A program made the translations under genes and the position numbers. 64,000 nucleotides of DNA from Stictocephala bisonia (lineage: Eukaryota > Arthropoda > Insecta > Hemiptera > Membracidae). The notes beneath the pieces were generated by a model that did no database searches, was not told where the DNA came from, and saw nothing but the letters and a program-made list of their open reading frames with translations. The stretch is from NCBI GenBank assembly GCA_035578905.1, contig JAQJVL010000579.1, positions 476,781 through 540,780 on the forward strand, given 5' to 3'. Of the stretch, positions 37,110 to 48,647 are shown in pieces; within the stretch, counting starts at the first letter, position 1; every line of letters begins with the position of its first letter.

Positions 37110-38300
37110 AAATAATATTCCACAAGAAGTATCCATTCTTACAGTTAAGTTGGTATATTATAATTATTAAGTAGGAACTCCCCTCTGTTCAGTTAAATAA
37201 TAAAAATTATAGATCAAAGATAACTTATAAGTCCTTATTTTCTTTCACCACACCCAACTGGAAAACTGATGAATTTAATTAAAATTAATTTAGTAATCCA
37301 GTAAATTTAAACAGTCTTTGATACACTCTTAGTAACCTAGCGCATCTAAATACAAATATGGTTGACTACTGTAACGTGTGATTTATTTTGCACGACAGCC
37401 AGTGGGAATAATCAAACACACTGGATTTTATGTATTTGTTTATTGGTTGGCTAGTGCTATTTTTGCTGTTATGATAAATTTTCTGTTCCATTACTTCTGG
37501 AAGAAAAATCTATCCAACATTCTTCTGGTAAGACCTATTTAAAACTCATCAGACTTTTGATTAATTTGAGAAGGAGATTTCTCATACATCCAATGAAATT
37601 GCGGTAGATTTATTCACAGAATTAGAAACTATTTGGTCAGTTTAAAAAAATTCAGTTTCTCTCTAATGTTGATTATAAACTTCTTGAATATGTAATAGAA
37701 ACTACATACCAAGTTGACTTAATAGTGAGAAAACCTGTGAGGTGAGCGTAACGTCAAAAATTCCAGAACAGCTCGCCCTAGTATTCATTATATTCAAAAT
37801 TTGTAAGGGATAAGACGTAAACAAATTTGTTTAGTACAATTTATATAAATTTATTAATGCCAGTGTTGGGAGGTCCTTTTCAATGCATTATATCCAGGAA
37901 GAGTTAACATTGTACAACTAAATTAAATTTGACGTTACTGATTATCTATTGAAATAGCTTTGATCTATAAGTTACGATGTCATCGTTTACTACGTTCATA
38001 ACGTTCAAAACTACATCAGAGATATTACGGTATTTAGAAGAAACAGTTAAATATTAGGGTGTATGAAATGTACCCTCTTATTTCCATTCAATGAAGATAT
38101 ATTCGTAAGATATTAAGTGATGTATTTTATATCAAACATTTTGTTGGTTGTATTTAATTTTTTTTAACAAACATTATTGATGATAAATTACTGTTAATTT
38201 TTTGAAATGATTACAACAGAATAGCAAGGTTATGAAAATGAAATTAGATAACCTCCTTTATTATTTTTATTATCAGTCAAGGAGCCAGTTGTTTAGCACA
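37110..38300. other. AT-rich non-coding tract
   Basis: Nothing was recognised. Confidence 0.4.
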
Positions 38301-38305
38301 AAATT

Positions 38306-38436
38306 ATAAATCTCAACTAATTACCGAGCTAGACGTTAGCGATTTGCGTTAAGCCAATTTAAATAAGCTTTTATTCTGATCTGGATTAAGAGTCATTGTC
38401 CTTTAGAGGGAAGTAAATGATGGTAGAGTCCTTAAC
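38306..38436 (+). repeat. dispersed repeat D, copy 2
   Basis: Counterpart of 27806-27932 with the shared blocks ATTTGCGTTAAGCCAAT and ATCTGGATTAAGAGTC. Confidence 0.7.
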
Positions 38437-39152
38437 ACTCCTAATTTCGGTTATATCAATTTGTATATTACATGCATACTTTAGGACATATGAATTACAT
38501 GTAAATTATAGATCACCTGTACGTAACCAGTATTAGTAAAATATATAAATCTATTAGTACTAAATTCTAACCTAAAAGTTTTATTTGCGCTTCTATGTAT
38601 ACTGAATCTGCGAAGTGACGTCAACCAGTTGCTAACTGTTAATATGTGTAAAAATATTATTCAGCTGACTATATGCATATACATAAGAATATTTTTAATT
38701 TGTTCATTTTAATGCATAATGTTCAAATTGATAGTGTTAAATTCAATTTTATTCTATAAAGGTTGATATGTAGGTTAAATTAGAAATTTATAAGATGAAC
38801 CTGTACCATATTTACCATAGAATAAACTTCTACAGTGATGACAAATGAGGCCATTTAAAAATAAATTAAAAGAAGTATTTTACTTGGCATTCAATTCTTG
38901 AAAACGAACTTTATTTTTAACCAACTTACAGAATAAATGATACTGAAGAAAATTTATAATTATCACGTTTACAATAGTAATAAAGCAATCATTAGGAACA
39001 ACGATATATTTCCATTTTCGAAAGTGTAAAGATTCGTACCTTAATTGTATTCTATTGGTTTGAATAATTCATGAACATTTTATCCGTTCTTTAAGCTATG
39101 TGTCTATTATAGATGTATATGATCCTTTGGAAGTCCTATTTTAACTCTCTTT

Positions 39153-39493
39153 TTAAAGGTCTTTATAAAAGAAGAACAATGCCACAAACTAGAGGTCTTT
39201 ATCTCAATTCAGTACAAAACTACAGCCTGTCGAAACGTAAACTAAAAATTACATTTAAAAGCAATAAAAAACTCTTTTAGAATTAAAGCAGGAATAGGTT
39301 ACGTTTAGAAAAAAAGTAAAAATCCAAGCAAACAGATTATTATCAAGTAAGTACAAAGGTCATAAGTCCGAACGGATAAGTCAGCAAAACCATTGCTTCT
39401 TTTAGCGAAGCTTTTAAATAAACTTTCGACAGGCTGTACTGTATTGAGATAGATATCTCTGTGGAATTGTTCTTCTTTTATAAAGACCTTTAA
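39153..39493. mobile_element. long-TIR hairpin MITE
   Basis: Inverted repeats of about 70-80 bp: the left arm begins TTTAAAGGTCTTTATAAAAG at 39153 and runs to the CAGCCTGTCGAAA region near 39235. The right arm (about 39424-39493) is its reverse complement, TTTCGACAGGCTGTACTGTA to TATAAAGACCTTTAAA, with small mismatches. No coding capacity in the 340 bp. Confidence 0.75.
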
Positions 39494-39690
39494 AATTAGG
39501 TGTTACTTGATTGGGGCTTGTATTGAAATGTTGGACTTGCCCCCTCAACCCCCCATTTTGGGTTGAGGAGTTTTCTCATGTAGGGCAAAAATCATCATTA
39601 CATAACTATACCCCAAAAGATATTGGTTTCTTTTATTTCTTTCAAAAGTTATAGTGGGGGTGGGGGGGGGGCAGAGTTGTAACGTTATTA
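39436..39690 (+). repeat. dispersed repeat G, copy 1
   Basis: Overlaps the right arm of the hairpin MITE and continues downstream. It matches 40190-40447: GTACTGTATTGA, TTGTTCTTCTTTT, TCACTTGATTGGGG-type, GGACTTGCCCCCTCAACCC, CCATTTTGGGTTGA, AAAGATATTGGTTTCTTT. An internal hairpin CCTCAACCC/GGGTTGAGG is present. Confidence 0.8.
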
Positions 39691-40189
39691 TTTTACCAAG
39701 TTATAATTGGATTCAACATTTTAATTATTAGAAAAAACATTTAGTTCTACTTTGAACATGAAAATTAAGTAATAAAGCATAAACATATCATAACACTAGA
39801 CTTTATTAACGGAAATCAATTAATAAGTTATATATTATTGAATAGCAAAATAAATCTTACATTTAGCTGTTTGGCTGTTAACTAAAAATGAATAAAACAT
39901 GGAATGATTTTTTAAGTATTAAATATCTCATATTGCTTTACGTTATATACACCAAATTAAGATAAACAATGTACAAATAATTAAGGTGTAAAATATTAAA
40001 ATAAGTATTATATGACTAATGTAACAATTTTAATGTAATTATTTGTATAAACATAAATATTTTTAAGTGGAAGGTTAGGTTCTATGTGATTGTTGGTTGA
40101 CAACAAACCAACCATTTCATTTGCAGCTTTACGTGTAGTGAAATATTTTATACCCAAAGTAGACTATTATGCATAGATCAACAATTTTG

Positions 40190-40447
40190 TTGTGTACTGT
40201 ATTGACATAGATTCCTCTAGTTTGTTGATTGTTCTTCTTTTGTAAAGACCTTTAAAATGAGGTGTCACTTGATTGGGGTTTGTTTTGAAATTTCGGACTT
40301 GCCCCCTCAACCCACCACCCATTTTGGGTTGAAGAGTTAAGTTCTCGTATAGGGCAAAGATCATCATTAAATAAATATACGCCAAAAGATATTGGTTTCT
40401 TTCATTCCGTTCAAAAGTTACAGGGAGGGGGTGGAACTTTTGAAACA
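40190..40447 (+). repeat. dispersed repeat G, copy 2
   Basis: Second copy of the 39436-39690 repeat in the same orientation about 750 bp away, lacking the left hairpin arm. The 110-codon minus-strand frame across it is chance. Confidence 0.8.
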
Positions 40448-40572
40448 TCTTGTATATGTGTTTCAGGCACATTATAAGAGGATGCATAACAATCCTCATA
40501 AGTAAGTTATGTCAGTTTAAGTGGTTATCCTTTGGTTATCAATTAAGAATTTAGAGCATGATAATCTGTTAA

Positions 40573-41564
40573 CCCTCCAGAGGGTGCTCATCGGTCTTTT
40601 AGACCGAAACTCACGATTTTCGTCATTACTGAAAAAAAGAAAGCAAGCGGAGACTCCCCCTCACAGATACTTGTCAGGGAGGGGGTGAGCTACAAAATAG
40701 TGGTGGTCGGGAGGTGTTAGTTCTTATCTGACCGGCACAGTGATAACAACAGCGGGTGTTCGGTCATTTCCACCGAAGCGCCCAACGACGTCTTTGTACG
40801 CGATCGGTCTTACAATACCACTGTACATGTATGGGAGGGTGAGTGGGTCAATACCAATGTACGTGTATGGGTGGGAGGGTGGGTCAATACCACAGCACGT
40901 GTATGGGAGGGAGGGTGGCTCAATACCACTGTACGTGAATGGAAGGATGAGTTGATCAATACCACTGTACATGTATGGGTGGGCTTGTGGGTCAGTACCA
41001 CTGTACGTATATGGGTCGGCGGGTGGGTCAGTACTACCGTACGTATATGGGTGGGCGGGTGGTTTAGTACCACCATACGTGTATGGGTGGGCGGGTGGGT
41101 CAGTACAACTGTACGTATATGGGTGGGTTAGTGGGTCAGTACCACTGTACGTATATGGGTGGGTTAGTGGGTCAGTACCACTGTACACATATGGGTGAGC
41201 GGGTGGGTCAATACCTCCTCCGTACGTGTATGGGTGGGTGGATGGGTCAATACTCGTGCGCGTCTTTGTCTGGCTTGTGCTGGGATTGACGGAGAAGAAA
41301 GTGAAGATGATCAAGCCTAAGATCTGTGACAGTAGAATCTTTTTATCAAGAATCGTTTTATCTTTTTAGTTACATAACCTTATTTTTGTATTTTTTTTAA
41401 GGTAAGCTATGTTTTTATGTCAATAAACATTTCAGATACTATGTAATGTACTTATTTACCTTCATTTCCATCATATCTGTTCTTTTTTAATAAAAAAAGT
41501 TAATTCGGTCGAAAACACCGATGCGCCCATTCGTGTCTCTAAAATCCATGCGCCCTCTGGAGGG
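40573..41564. mobile_element. piggyBac-like non-autonomous element carrying a minisatellite
   Basis: 992 bp flanked by TTAA on both sides (40569-40572, 41565-41568), the target site of the piggyBac superfamily. Termini are inverted repeats CCCTCCAGAGGGTGC (left) and CCCTCCAGAGGGCGC (right, reverse complemented), one mismatch in 15. Subterminal blocks are also inverted: CATCGGTCTTTTAGACCGAA on the left and CATCGGTGTTTTCGACCGAA on the right, the latter about 28 bp further in. No transposase is present. The centre is a 12-unit 36-bp minisatellite. The 196-codon minus-strand frame runs through the array and is a periodicity artefact. Confidence 0.9.
40811..41262 (+). repeat. 36-bp minisatellite, locus 4, inside the TTAA element
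   Basis: Twelve units with GTAC anchors every 36 bp from 40823 (40859, 40895, 40931 and onward to 41183, then a 39-bp step). Unit consensus is GTACGTGTATGGGTGGGCGG followed by GTGGGTCAGTACCACT. One perfect four-run G motif with single-base loops lies at 41085-41099. Same family as the locus at 2391-2690. Confidence 0.93.
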
Positions 41565-41794
41565 TTAAGGGCACGAATAAAGGATTCATGACGTCATAAA
41601 ATAATGTTTTAAGGTGTAATAAATTATAAGTACAACCATGTGTAAATTTTAACGAAGTTTTCTTTTTAATTAATTAAGTGTGGGTTTTCATATATCGCAT
41701 GCCAGGACAGATTAAATAAAATATTAGAAAAAGTAGTAACTTTAGAGAATCTTTTTTATTCTCATAAACGCTGATATCCAGTTTGGGGAGATAT

Positions 41795-41940
41795 GACACA
41801 CACCCCTCAGTGGTCGGCCAAGGTTGTGTGGCTAGGTCTTGATAGCCACGATGTGATTTCCCCTGAGACAAACGCATTTTGTGTGATCTTGGATCTTATT
41901 TTATCGTATCACAGGAACATCAGTATTTGTTAGACAGTGT
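41795..41940 (+). repeat. dispersed repeat F, copy 2
   Basis: Counterpart of 32306-32450: CACCCCTCAGTGGTCGGCC, GATAGCCACG, GTGATTTCCCCTGAGA, TGATCTTGGATCT. Confidence 0.7.
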
Positions 41941-42140
41941 AATTTATTTTGTTTTTATAAGTTTTTATAAATAAATCAAGGGTCTCTTAAAATTACCACT
42001 TTCTCTTTTAACCTTTCATAAGACCACCTGAAGAATATTTTATTTATTAAAATGTTTGACCCCCAACCATCCAAAAATAGAGTTTGGGTGTGTCAAAGAT
42101 TTTAACTAGGAACCCATAGTAAATTACAAATAATTTTAAA

Positions 42141-42142
<2 letters not shown>

Positions 42143-42203
<61 letters not shown>
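42143..42203. repeat. (AT)n microsatellite, 61 bp
   Basis: A perfect alternating AT run. Confidence 0.97.
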
Positions 42204-42207
<4 letters not shown>

Positions 42208-42381
42208 TAATAAGAATGACTCAAACTAGATGTCCTAATATTAATCTATCAAATTTAGTAGCTAATTAAAAGTGTAAAGTTAGAATTATTTCATAACACT
42301 TCCTAAATTGTAAATAATTTAGTGACGGATCAAATAGCACCGCTCTTGAAATCACACCTCAATGTCACTTAGATAAGATGC

Positions 42382-42537
42382 TTAAAATGGCTGCATATAC
42401 TTTTTGACAAAAAAAATCATGGATTCTAAATCACGTCTCACATTTTGTAAGATTTCAAGCGTGATAAAACCGGAGGTCTTCAATTATATTGTTCTTAATT
42501 CATCGAGGTTAGCTGGTTTTGTGTCATAAACTTTAAC
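42382..42537 (-). pseudogene. C-terminal fragment of a Tc1/mariner-superfamily DDE transposase
   Basis: In a single minus-strand frame the sequence reads KVYDTKPANLDELRTI, one stop, then LEILQNVRRDLESMIFFVKK and a terminal stop at 42384-42382. The K-V-Y-x-T-K-P-x-N-L-D-E-L-R block followed by L-Q-N-V-R-R is the end of a very common insect DDE-type (Tc1/mariner superfamily) transposase, where it follows the third catalytic residue (family knowledge). The catalytic part is missing. It lies about 85 bp left of the piggyBac element. Confidence 0.65.
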
Positions 42538-42623
42538 TATGAGAAAATCCCAAAAGAAAATATTGAGATGAAAGGCCAAGTAAATATGCCACAGTGTCTA
42601 TTATAATCCCTACTAAACCTTAA

Positions 42624-44900
42624 CCCTTTCACGCCCAGTGTAGTTTTAAAACAACATCAAGTTTGCTGTGTTACTGAGGCAAGAACAAATTGTTTTAGCT
42701 TCAAACACCCAGTGTTGAGTTAAAACTACACAGTTCTAGTTCAGAAAAATGCCATAAGAGTGCACCACCAATCAGTAGCAAGCTGTTCAGTAGCAGTATT
42801 TGTTTGGATAGCACATGAGATTTCTAACCTCGAAGTTTCCTAAATTTGAAGCCTTTTTTCTGGATAAATATCATCATATTGTAGGTAAGAAAAAATCTTT
42901 TTGTATTAAATAGTGCTTTAAATTTGATTATATAACCAGTTTTTATAATTGTGAGAAACTGTTTTTGTTTATAAGTAGAAATGTATGTGTAGTTTTAAAA
43001 CAACATTGGGCACTTATGACAAGTAAGTTGCTGTGATAAATACTGAGGGCATTTAAAATTTAAATGGCTTTTAAATGTAATTTGCAATATAAACTGTTGA
43101 AATTACAGTAAATATTGGTTTATTTTTAGATGAAATACAATGGCTGAAGACCAACTAAATGAAGAAGAGATCGGTCGCTTTCTTCTTATACCTGACGACA
43201 ATGTCAGTGAACTTGGGGACATCTGGGAACCAGGTGATATCAACCTAAACGATGACATTGAACTGCTAAATGCCTTCCAAGGTGGTACAAGAAGTCATTA
43301 TTTAGATGATGGGGAAGTTGCACTGGCTGGAATGACGTTTGGAGACTTCCTGACGATATTGAGGCGTTACACGATCAATTGGTTCAGGTAAGACATTTTC
43401 ATTTTTAACTAATCCTAATACAGTACCTAATGTAGAACAATAAAAATAAGGCCTACTGAACCCATGAGGATTCAGATTCCTCTGGAGATAACTAAAAATA
43501 TGATTTTCTTCACAGGATAATGACGGAGGTGGAGAGGGCCTTGAAACTGAAGATGATGTGGATAGAAATCTAGCAATCTCACCCACACCAAGTACAAGCA
43601 GTCAGACGATTATAACAAATGGAAACATGAATCAAAGAAGACGGATAGGCAAGACTACAATGAGCAGACGAACTAAAGTAAAATACAAATTTACTGAAAA
43701 TGATTTGTACCACCTGATACAACTTGGCATGGATCAATTCCACCCCCTCCACCAAATGAGGTGACCCCTTCTGGATATTTTGGATGTTTTTTTCAAATTA
43801 TTCATTCAGTTTCATATCCGAGCAGTCCAACATATATGCAATGCAAAAAGATGGTTTTGTATTAGCATCAACCACAGAGGAATATGAACAGTTGATAGGG
43901 ATGTTATTACTTATGGGTATTGTACATATGCCAAGTATAAGAATGTATTGGGCGATGGAGACTAGATACCCTCCCATAGCTGACACTATGGCTCGAAATA
44001 GATTTCTTTTGCTCATGAAGTACTTTCATCTAATGACAACAGTAAGGCAAAGCCTCCATCAGACCCAGAATTTGACAAGCTCCATAAAATCAGGCCTATT
44101 TTAAATACAATTAGGAGTAATATGCAGTCTATTCCACCAGAAGAATATCATGTCATTGTCAGCAATTAAATAAGCAATGCAAGTTGTCGCTGCTGCAATT
44201 CCAAGCAAGTGTTGTTGCATCCTTATGTACTTCTGGAAAGCCAATTCGAGAAAAGAAAAGAGGAAGACCTAGTAAAGAAGGTATGCCGATAGCAAAGCGA
44301 TCTGCATCAACTAACATTCCAAATCACGAGATCAGATATAATGAAGTTGGACACTGGCCAACTTACATTGATAAACAAGGAGAGTGTCGACTATGCAAAG
44401 GAGGTTTCACCCAGGTACAATGTAAAAAGTGCAAAATATGTTTATGCCTTACTAAAAATAAGAACTGTTTTTATCAATTCCATGTGAAAATACAATAAAT
44501 TAGTAATTTTAACTCACTTATATCAGTTCTATGTGTTTGTTTTTATTTTTAATAGTATCATTCAATTGTAGCTATACACATTTTATCTTTTAAAATTTAT
44601 AATTCATTAAATTTTATTCTAAAAACCAAGTAGCTTTTAATTTTTAAATTCCCAAACCCTATATATTAGTAGTAACTTGTAATCATAAAAGCCCAATGTT
44701 GTTATAAAACAACATGATAATTCTAAGCCAATTTACCCATAAGTGCTGGGTGTGGTTTTAAAACCACTAAAAATTAATTTCTAAATTATTGGTACTAGAA
44801 ACCCAAAAAGTTATATTATTGACTATTTAGAACCTAGGAACAAGGAAATGACGAAAAATATTTTTGTTTCCAAATATTTCATAATTCGGGCCAGAAAGGG
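42624..44900 (+). mobile_element. piggyBac-family element, internally deleted
   Basis: 2277 bp between TTAA duplications (42620-42623 and 44901-44904). Inverted termini CCCTTTCACGCCC (left) and CCCTTTCTGGCCC (right, reverse complemented). Subterminal palindromic motifs GTTTTAAAAC recur on both sides (around 42643, 42992 and 44752; GTTATAAAAC near 44700), each next to a CCCAGTGT- or CCCAATGT-like string; they resemble transposase binding repeats. The coding region inside is broken (see 43140-44498). Confidence 0.9.
43140..44498 (+). pseudogene. piggyBac-like transposase, broken, catalytic core deleted
   Basis: Would cut and paste the surrounding TTAA element in the nucleus if intact. The N-terminus (MAEDQLNEEEIGRF from 43140) is acidic, as is usual in the family. 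A GT...AG segment at 43388-43515 looks like an intron: joining its ends in one frame gives LHDQLVQ followed by DNDGGGEGLETEDD. A Ser/Thr-rich and basic stretch follows, then, after frameshifts near 43740 and 44030, a DDE_Tnp_1_7-like N-terminal part (YEQLIGMLLLMGIVHMPSIR, YWAMETRYPP, LLLMKYFHL). Near 44155 the frame ends just where the first catalytic aspartate should come, and the sequence resumes at 44180 in the C-terminal tail (KKRGRPSKEG, then a Cys-rich finger with C-x-x-C repeats CRLCKGG, CKKCKICLC, stop 44498). The catalytic domain is therefore absent, from a family usually about 550-650 residues. Confidence 0.85.
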
Positions 44901-45363
44901 TTAATAAAAATTAACTGACAATCTCTAATAAAAATTAACTATAATAAACTCTATTGATTAATAACAGTCACTAACTCACAAAATGGCAACGTGAAAACAG
45001 TTTTTCATGATTGGAAGACTCTGTAAATCACCACTCACTAATCCCTCAGGCACTGACTTGAATCAATGAATACAAGTTTGTATTCATTGCTTGAATACAA
45101 CTGAGTCTGACTGAAAATAGAACGTGATTGAGGAAACAGTAAATCTCGTTAGGACATGAATAGATATTTTTGACGAGTGACATCTCACATCGACATCAGG
45201 ACAAACATTAGCCAGGCAGTGGTTATGTGAATGTGGAGGGGGCGGCCAATTCAGTTTACTCAGAATGATGTTGCTAGTTGCTACCCAGAGCGAGACATGA
45301 GTGGTTTTTAAATATTATATTCGCAGGGCATCCGTTGCGTGAAGTAAACTAATGTCAAAAATC

Positions 45364-45540
45364 TATTTTTATATATTTAAAGAACAACACATAGCAATCT
45401 TTTTTTTGTGTTTTTAATGTTCAAAATCGATTTCTGTTTCGAAAGATTATCATCATGGTCTTTCGAGACAGAAATCGATTTTGAACATTAAAAACACCAA
45501 AAAAGATTGCTATGTGTTGTTCTTTAAATATATAAAAATA
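45364..45540. repeat. 177-bp near-perfect palindrome (foldback)
   Basis: Left arm 45364-45446 and right arm 45458-45540 are reverse complements with about three mismatches and one indel, around an 11-nt loop. Arm landmarks: AAGAACAACACATAGCAATC, AATGTTCAAAATCGATTTCT. No target-site duplication and no coding content were seen. It could be a foldback or MITE element, or an inverted duplication from replication template switching. Confidence 0.9.
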
Positions 45541-47225
45541 TTAAGCAATCTAATAGCTACAAATGTCAAAAAATCTAGTGTCTTTTCGGGCCATCCCTAC
45601 AACAAAAACACCACGTGACTAACCTTCTGTCCGAAAACCTTTAATTTATAATGTTCGAACAAGCACATGAAGGTTTGTATGAAAAGATAAATATAATTTG
45701 TACATTTATATATTAAAATTTGATTTCATACAAACGTGAAATATATACGGGAAAGGCCAACAAGTTGTACACACGACTGGGTACCAAAAGTTGTGGCTTT
45801 GTTGCTGACAGTTGAGCCTATGTCGGGTTGATTGCTACAGTACGTAATGTGCGCTTATATCAGATTACCGAGCTAAATTTAGTACACCACAATTATCAGC
45901 CATCAATTATGGTTTTTTATAATTGATGACACTTACTAACGAAAATAATATAAAAAAAACACTAATCTAACTCACACAACACTTAATGTAGTGACGCTTT
46001 ATACGCAATATATTTAGTATTCCTCTAAATATATTGTACATACTTCAGACTAGATACACTTTGAGATAATTATATAGAACGGAAACCAAGTCATCTGTTT
46101 ACTGAATTGTTTTCCATATTACTGTATACAAATAAATAATAAACAAGATACTGTGGTTTTTTCAGGGGAAAACCATGATAATTCCTAATATGATGAAAAA
46201 AGAAAAATATTTAAGTTCGTAAATATCTGCAGAATGTTGTCCTGATCGTGATGGCAAGAGTTTTACAAACAAACTACACACATTATCACCGGAAATGTCC
46301 AATTTGTGTAAGGTTATGTTTTGTTGGATAGGCCTGGGTTGATTATTGATATACAGCTCACGTTTTGAAAGGTTGGGCTGGTGTTTTAGATTCGTGTTTG
46401 TTAACCTCACCTAACCAAACCTAACGCAACCTAACCAAACAAAATTAACCAAACTTAACAATTCCCAACCTACAGTAGGCATATCCTATTAAAACATAAC
46501 ATTACTAAAACTGGTTCTAGTGCGATATTTATCACAAAATCCCTTGCCATATATTTTGTGATCAAGAAAAACACATTGTTCCGTTTTTCCTCATTTTCAT
46601 ACATTTCCTGGATTGTTCTTAGCCCAGAAAAGATTATTCGATAGTAATAATATTCTACCTTCTTGGTTATTTCTCTAATGGAAAAGAAAATTCATATAAC
46701 AAACCAAAAAAAGGCACTTGTTCCACTTTTCAATTTCCTTAAAAATACCGAATGTCCTTTTTAATTATTAGTTAATATTTTATTGAATTTTATTTTTAAA
46801 TTTAAATTGATTTTATGAAAATTTTCAGTTAGGCCTGTAAAAACCCCTCGGTCATCTGGTCTAACGTGGCGGCAGATAAACCAGACACGTTTAAATCAGG
46901 ATCACAAAAAATGGAACAGGAACAAGTCACAAAAAATTTTGTTTTCTAAAAAAAAAAAAATAAAAACAGATTCAATAACTCATATAGGATGGCGTGCCTA
47001 TTGTACGCAACTCATATCTTGAAGACTTGGTGAATACGGACAATACAAACGTGATTGACTTTTATTATGTCGAAATTTTGTGTCTTGTAAGTTTTAATTT
47101 TAAAAAAACAACTATGCTTTACTAATTTAGCATTTTAATATCATATGTTCTTCAATAAGTTTCACATACATTGTGTAACGTAGGTTCTATCAATGGTTGT
47201 GGTTAAATACGCTGGATATTAAACA
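45541..47225. other. non-coding tract
   Basis: No gene was recognised. An AACCTAACC-rich patch at about 46405-46470 (CCTAACCAAACCTAACG) resembles the interior of the short TTAATTCACTACC MITEs, inverted, but MITE termini were not found around it. Confidence 0.4.
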
Positions 47226-47227
47226 TA

Positions 47228-48521
47228 CGAGGGCGGTTCAATAAGTCCTTAGAAAATACAAGATAAGTCGCAAAAAGTATCAATATTGTTTTATTTTTAT
47301 TTACTATCATCTGTTGCTTGACAACTGTGAAAGTTTCAGTTGATTTCATCAGCTGATTTCATTGTTGTCGTTGATTGAATCAGGAAAGGTTTGTTTATTT
47401 AGAATGATGGACACAAGTGAGTTTCGTGCTGTGATTAAACACTTTCATTTGAAAGGCTTAACACCGAAGGAAATCAAAGTTGAGTTGGATGCTGTTCATG
47501 GTACATCTGCTCCTGTGTTGGCAACTGTTTATAACTGGGTAAACGAGTTTAAACGTGGCCGTACATCCACAAAAGATGAACATCGTTCAGGGTGCCCAGT
47601 GGAAGTGACAACCCCAGAAATGGTTGACAAAATCCACGATATGGTTTTCAGTGATCGGCGAATCAAAGTGCGTGAAATAGTTGAAGCTACAGGCATATCA
47701 CAAGGCACAGTGTTCACAATTTTGCATGAAAAATTAAATGTGAAAAAATTCTCTGCAAGATGTGTGCCGCGCTTGCTCACAGAGGAGAATAAACGCATTC
47801 GTGTGGTTGATTCTAAGGCTGTCTTGACAGTATTACGTCGCAATCATGGTGAGTTTCTGCGTCGATACATAATTGTAGATGAAACATGGATCCACCACTA
47901 CACTCCAGAGTCAAAGGAACAGTCGAAACAGTGGGTTTTTGATGACGAACGGGCTCCAAAGAAGGCAAAGACAGTGAAATCCGCCGGCAAAGTTATGGCC
48001 ACAGTTTTTTGGGATGCACAAGGAGTAATCTGCATTGATTACTTGGAAAAGGGAAAAACGATAACTGGAGAATATTATGCATCGTTATTGGACTGACTAA
48101 ATGAAGAAATCAAGACAAAACGTCCGCACTTGAAAAAGAAAAAAGTTCTTCTGCATCAAGACAATGCACGTGTACACACCTGCGCAGTTGCCATGGCAAA
48201 AATAATGGAATTAAAGTATGAGTTGTTACCACATCCACCTTATTCACCAGATTTAGCCCCCAGTGACTTTTTCTTATTTCCAAACTTGAAAAAATGGCTC
48301 GGTGGACAACGTTTTATGTCAAAAGAAGAAGTGATTGCCCAAACGGATGCCTATTTTGAGGAATTGCCAAAATCCTACTTTTTAAATGGCTTATCCATGT
48401 TAGAGAAACGCCTAATGAAGTGTATAGAGCTAAAAGGAGATTATGTTGAAAAATAAACAATAGTTTACCCGAAAAAATGTCTTTTTCTATCTTATTCTAA
48501 GGACTTATTGAACCGCCCTCG
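47228..48521 (+). mobile_element. mariner element, structurally complete
   Basis: 1294 bp, TA-flanked (47226-47227, 48522-48523), with 27-bp perfect inverted termini beginning CGAGGGCGGTTCAATAAGTC. It contains one transposase reading frame interrupted by a single stop. Length, TA target and DD34D transposase place it in the mariner family. Confidence 0.95.
47404..48456 (+). pseudogene. mariner transposase (DD34D), one in-frame stop
   Basis: Transposase for cut-and-paste movement of the element around it. One frame runs from ATG 47404 to TAA 48456 (350 codons before the stop, close to the usual 340-350), broken only by TGA at 48094-48096 (codon 231). An upstream in-frame ATG at 47362 is possible; MMDTSEFRAV fits known mariner N-termini better. 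Visible parts: two helix-turn-helix segments in residues 1-110, the second with WVNEFKRGRTS; a linker CVPRLLTEEN at 120-129, where the family usually has WVPHEL; and catalytic aspartates at D159 (VDETWIHH), D253 (HQDNARVHT) and D288 (PYSPDLAPSDFF), with 34 residues between the last two. The stop lies between D159 and D253, so neither half holds a full active site. A single C-to-T change at a CpG could have made it (inference). Confidence 0.93.
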
Positions 48522-48647
48522 TAAGTTGGTATCTACGAATTGTTGGACAATAAATAGTCATTAAAATAAATAGTACTATTAGTTGTGGTTTGTAGTCCAG
48601 ATTAGTTTTGTATTGCTTTTAGAAAGATATATTCCAATGTTTTTCGT

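Noticed and set aside
40724..41314. 196-codon minus-strand frame with YTYSGTDPxTHP-like repeats
   Set aside because: Runs through the 36-bp minisatellite in the TTAA element; the sister frames on both strands are equally open.
46398..46470. Interstitial insect telomeric (TTAGG)n repeat
   Set aside because: The AACCTAACC-like units are irregular and not a TTAGG tandem; they resemble the interior of short MITEs instead.
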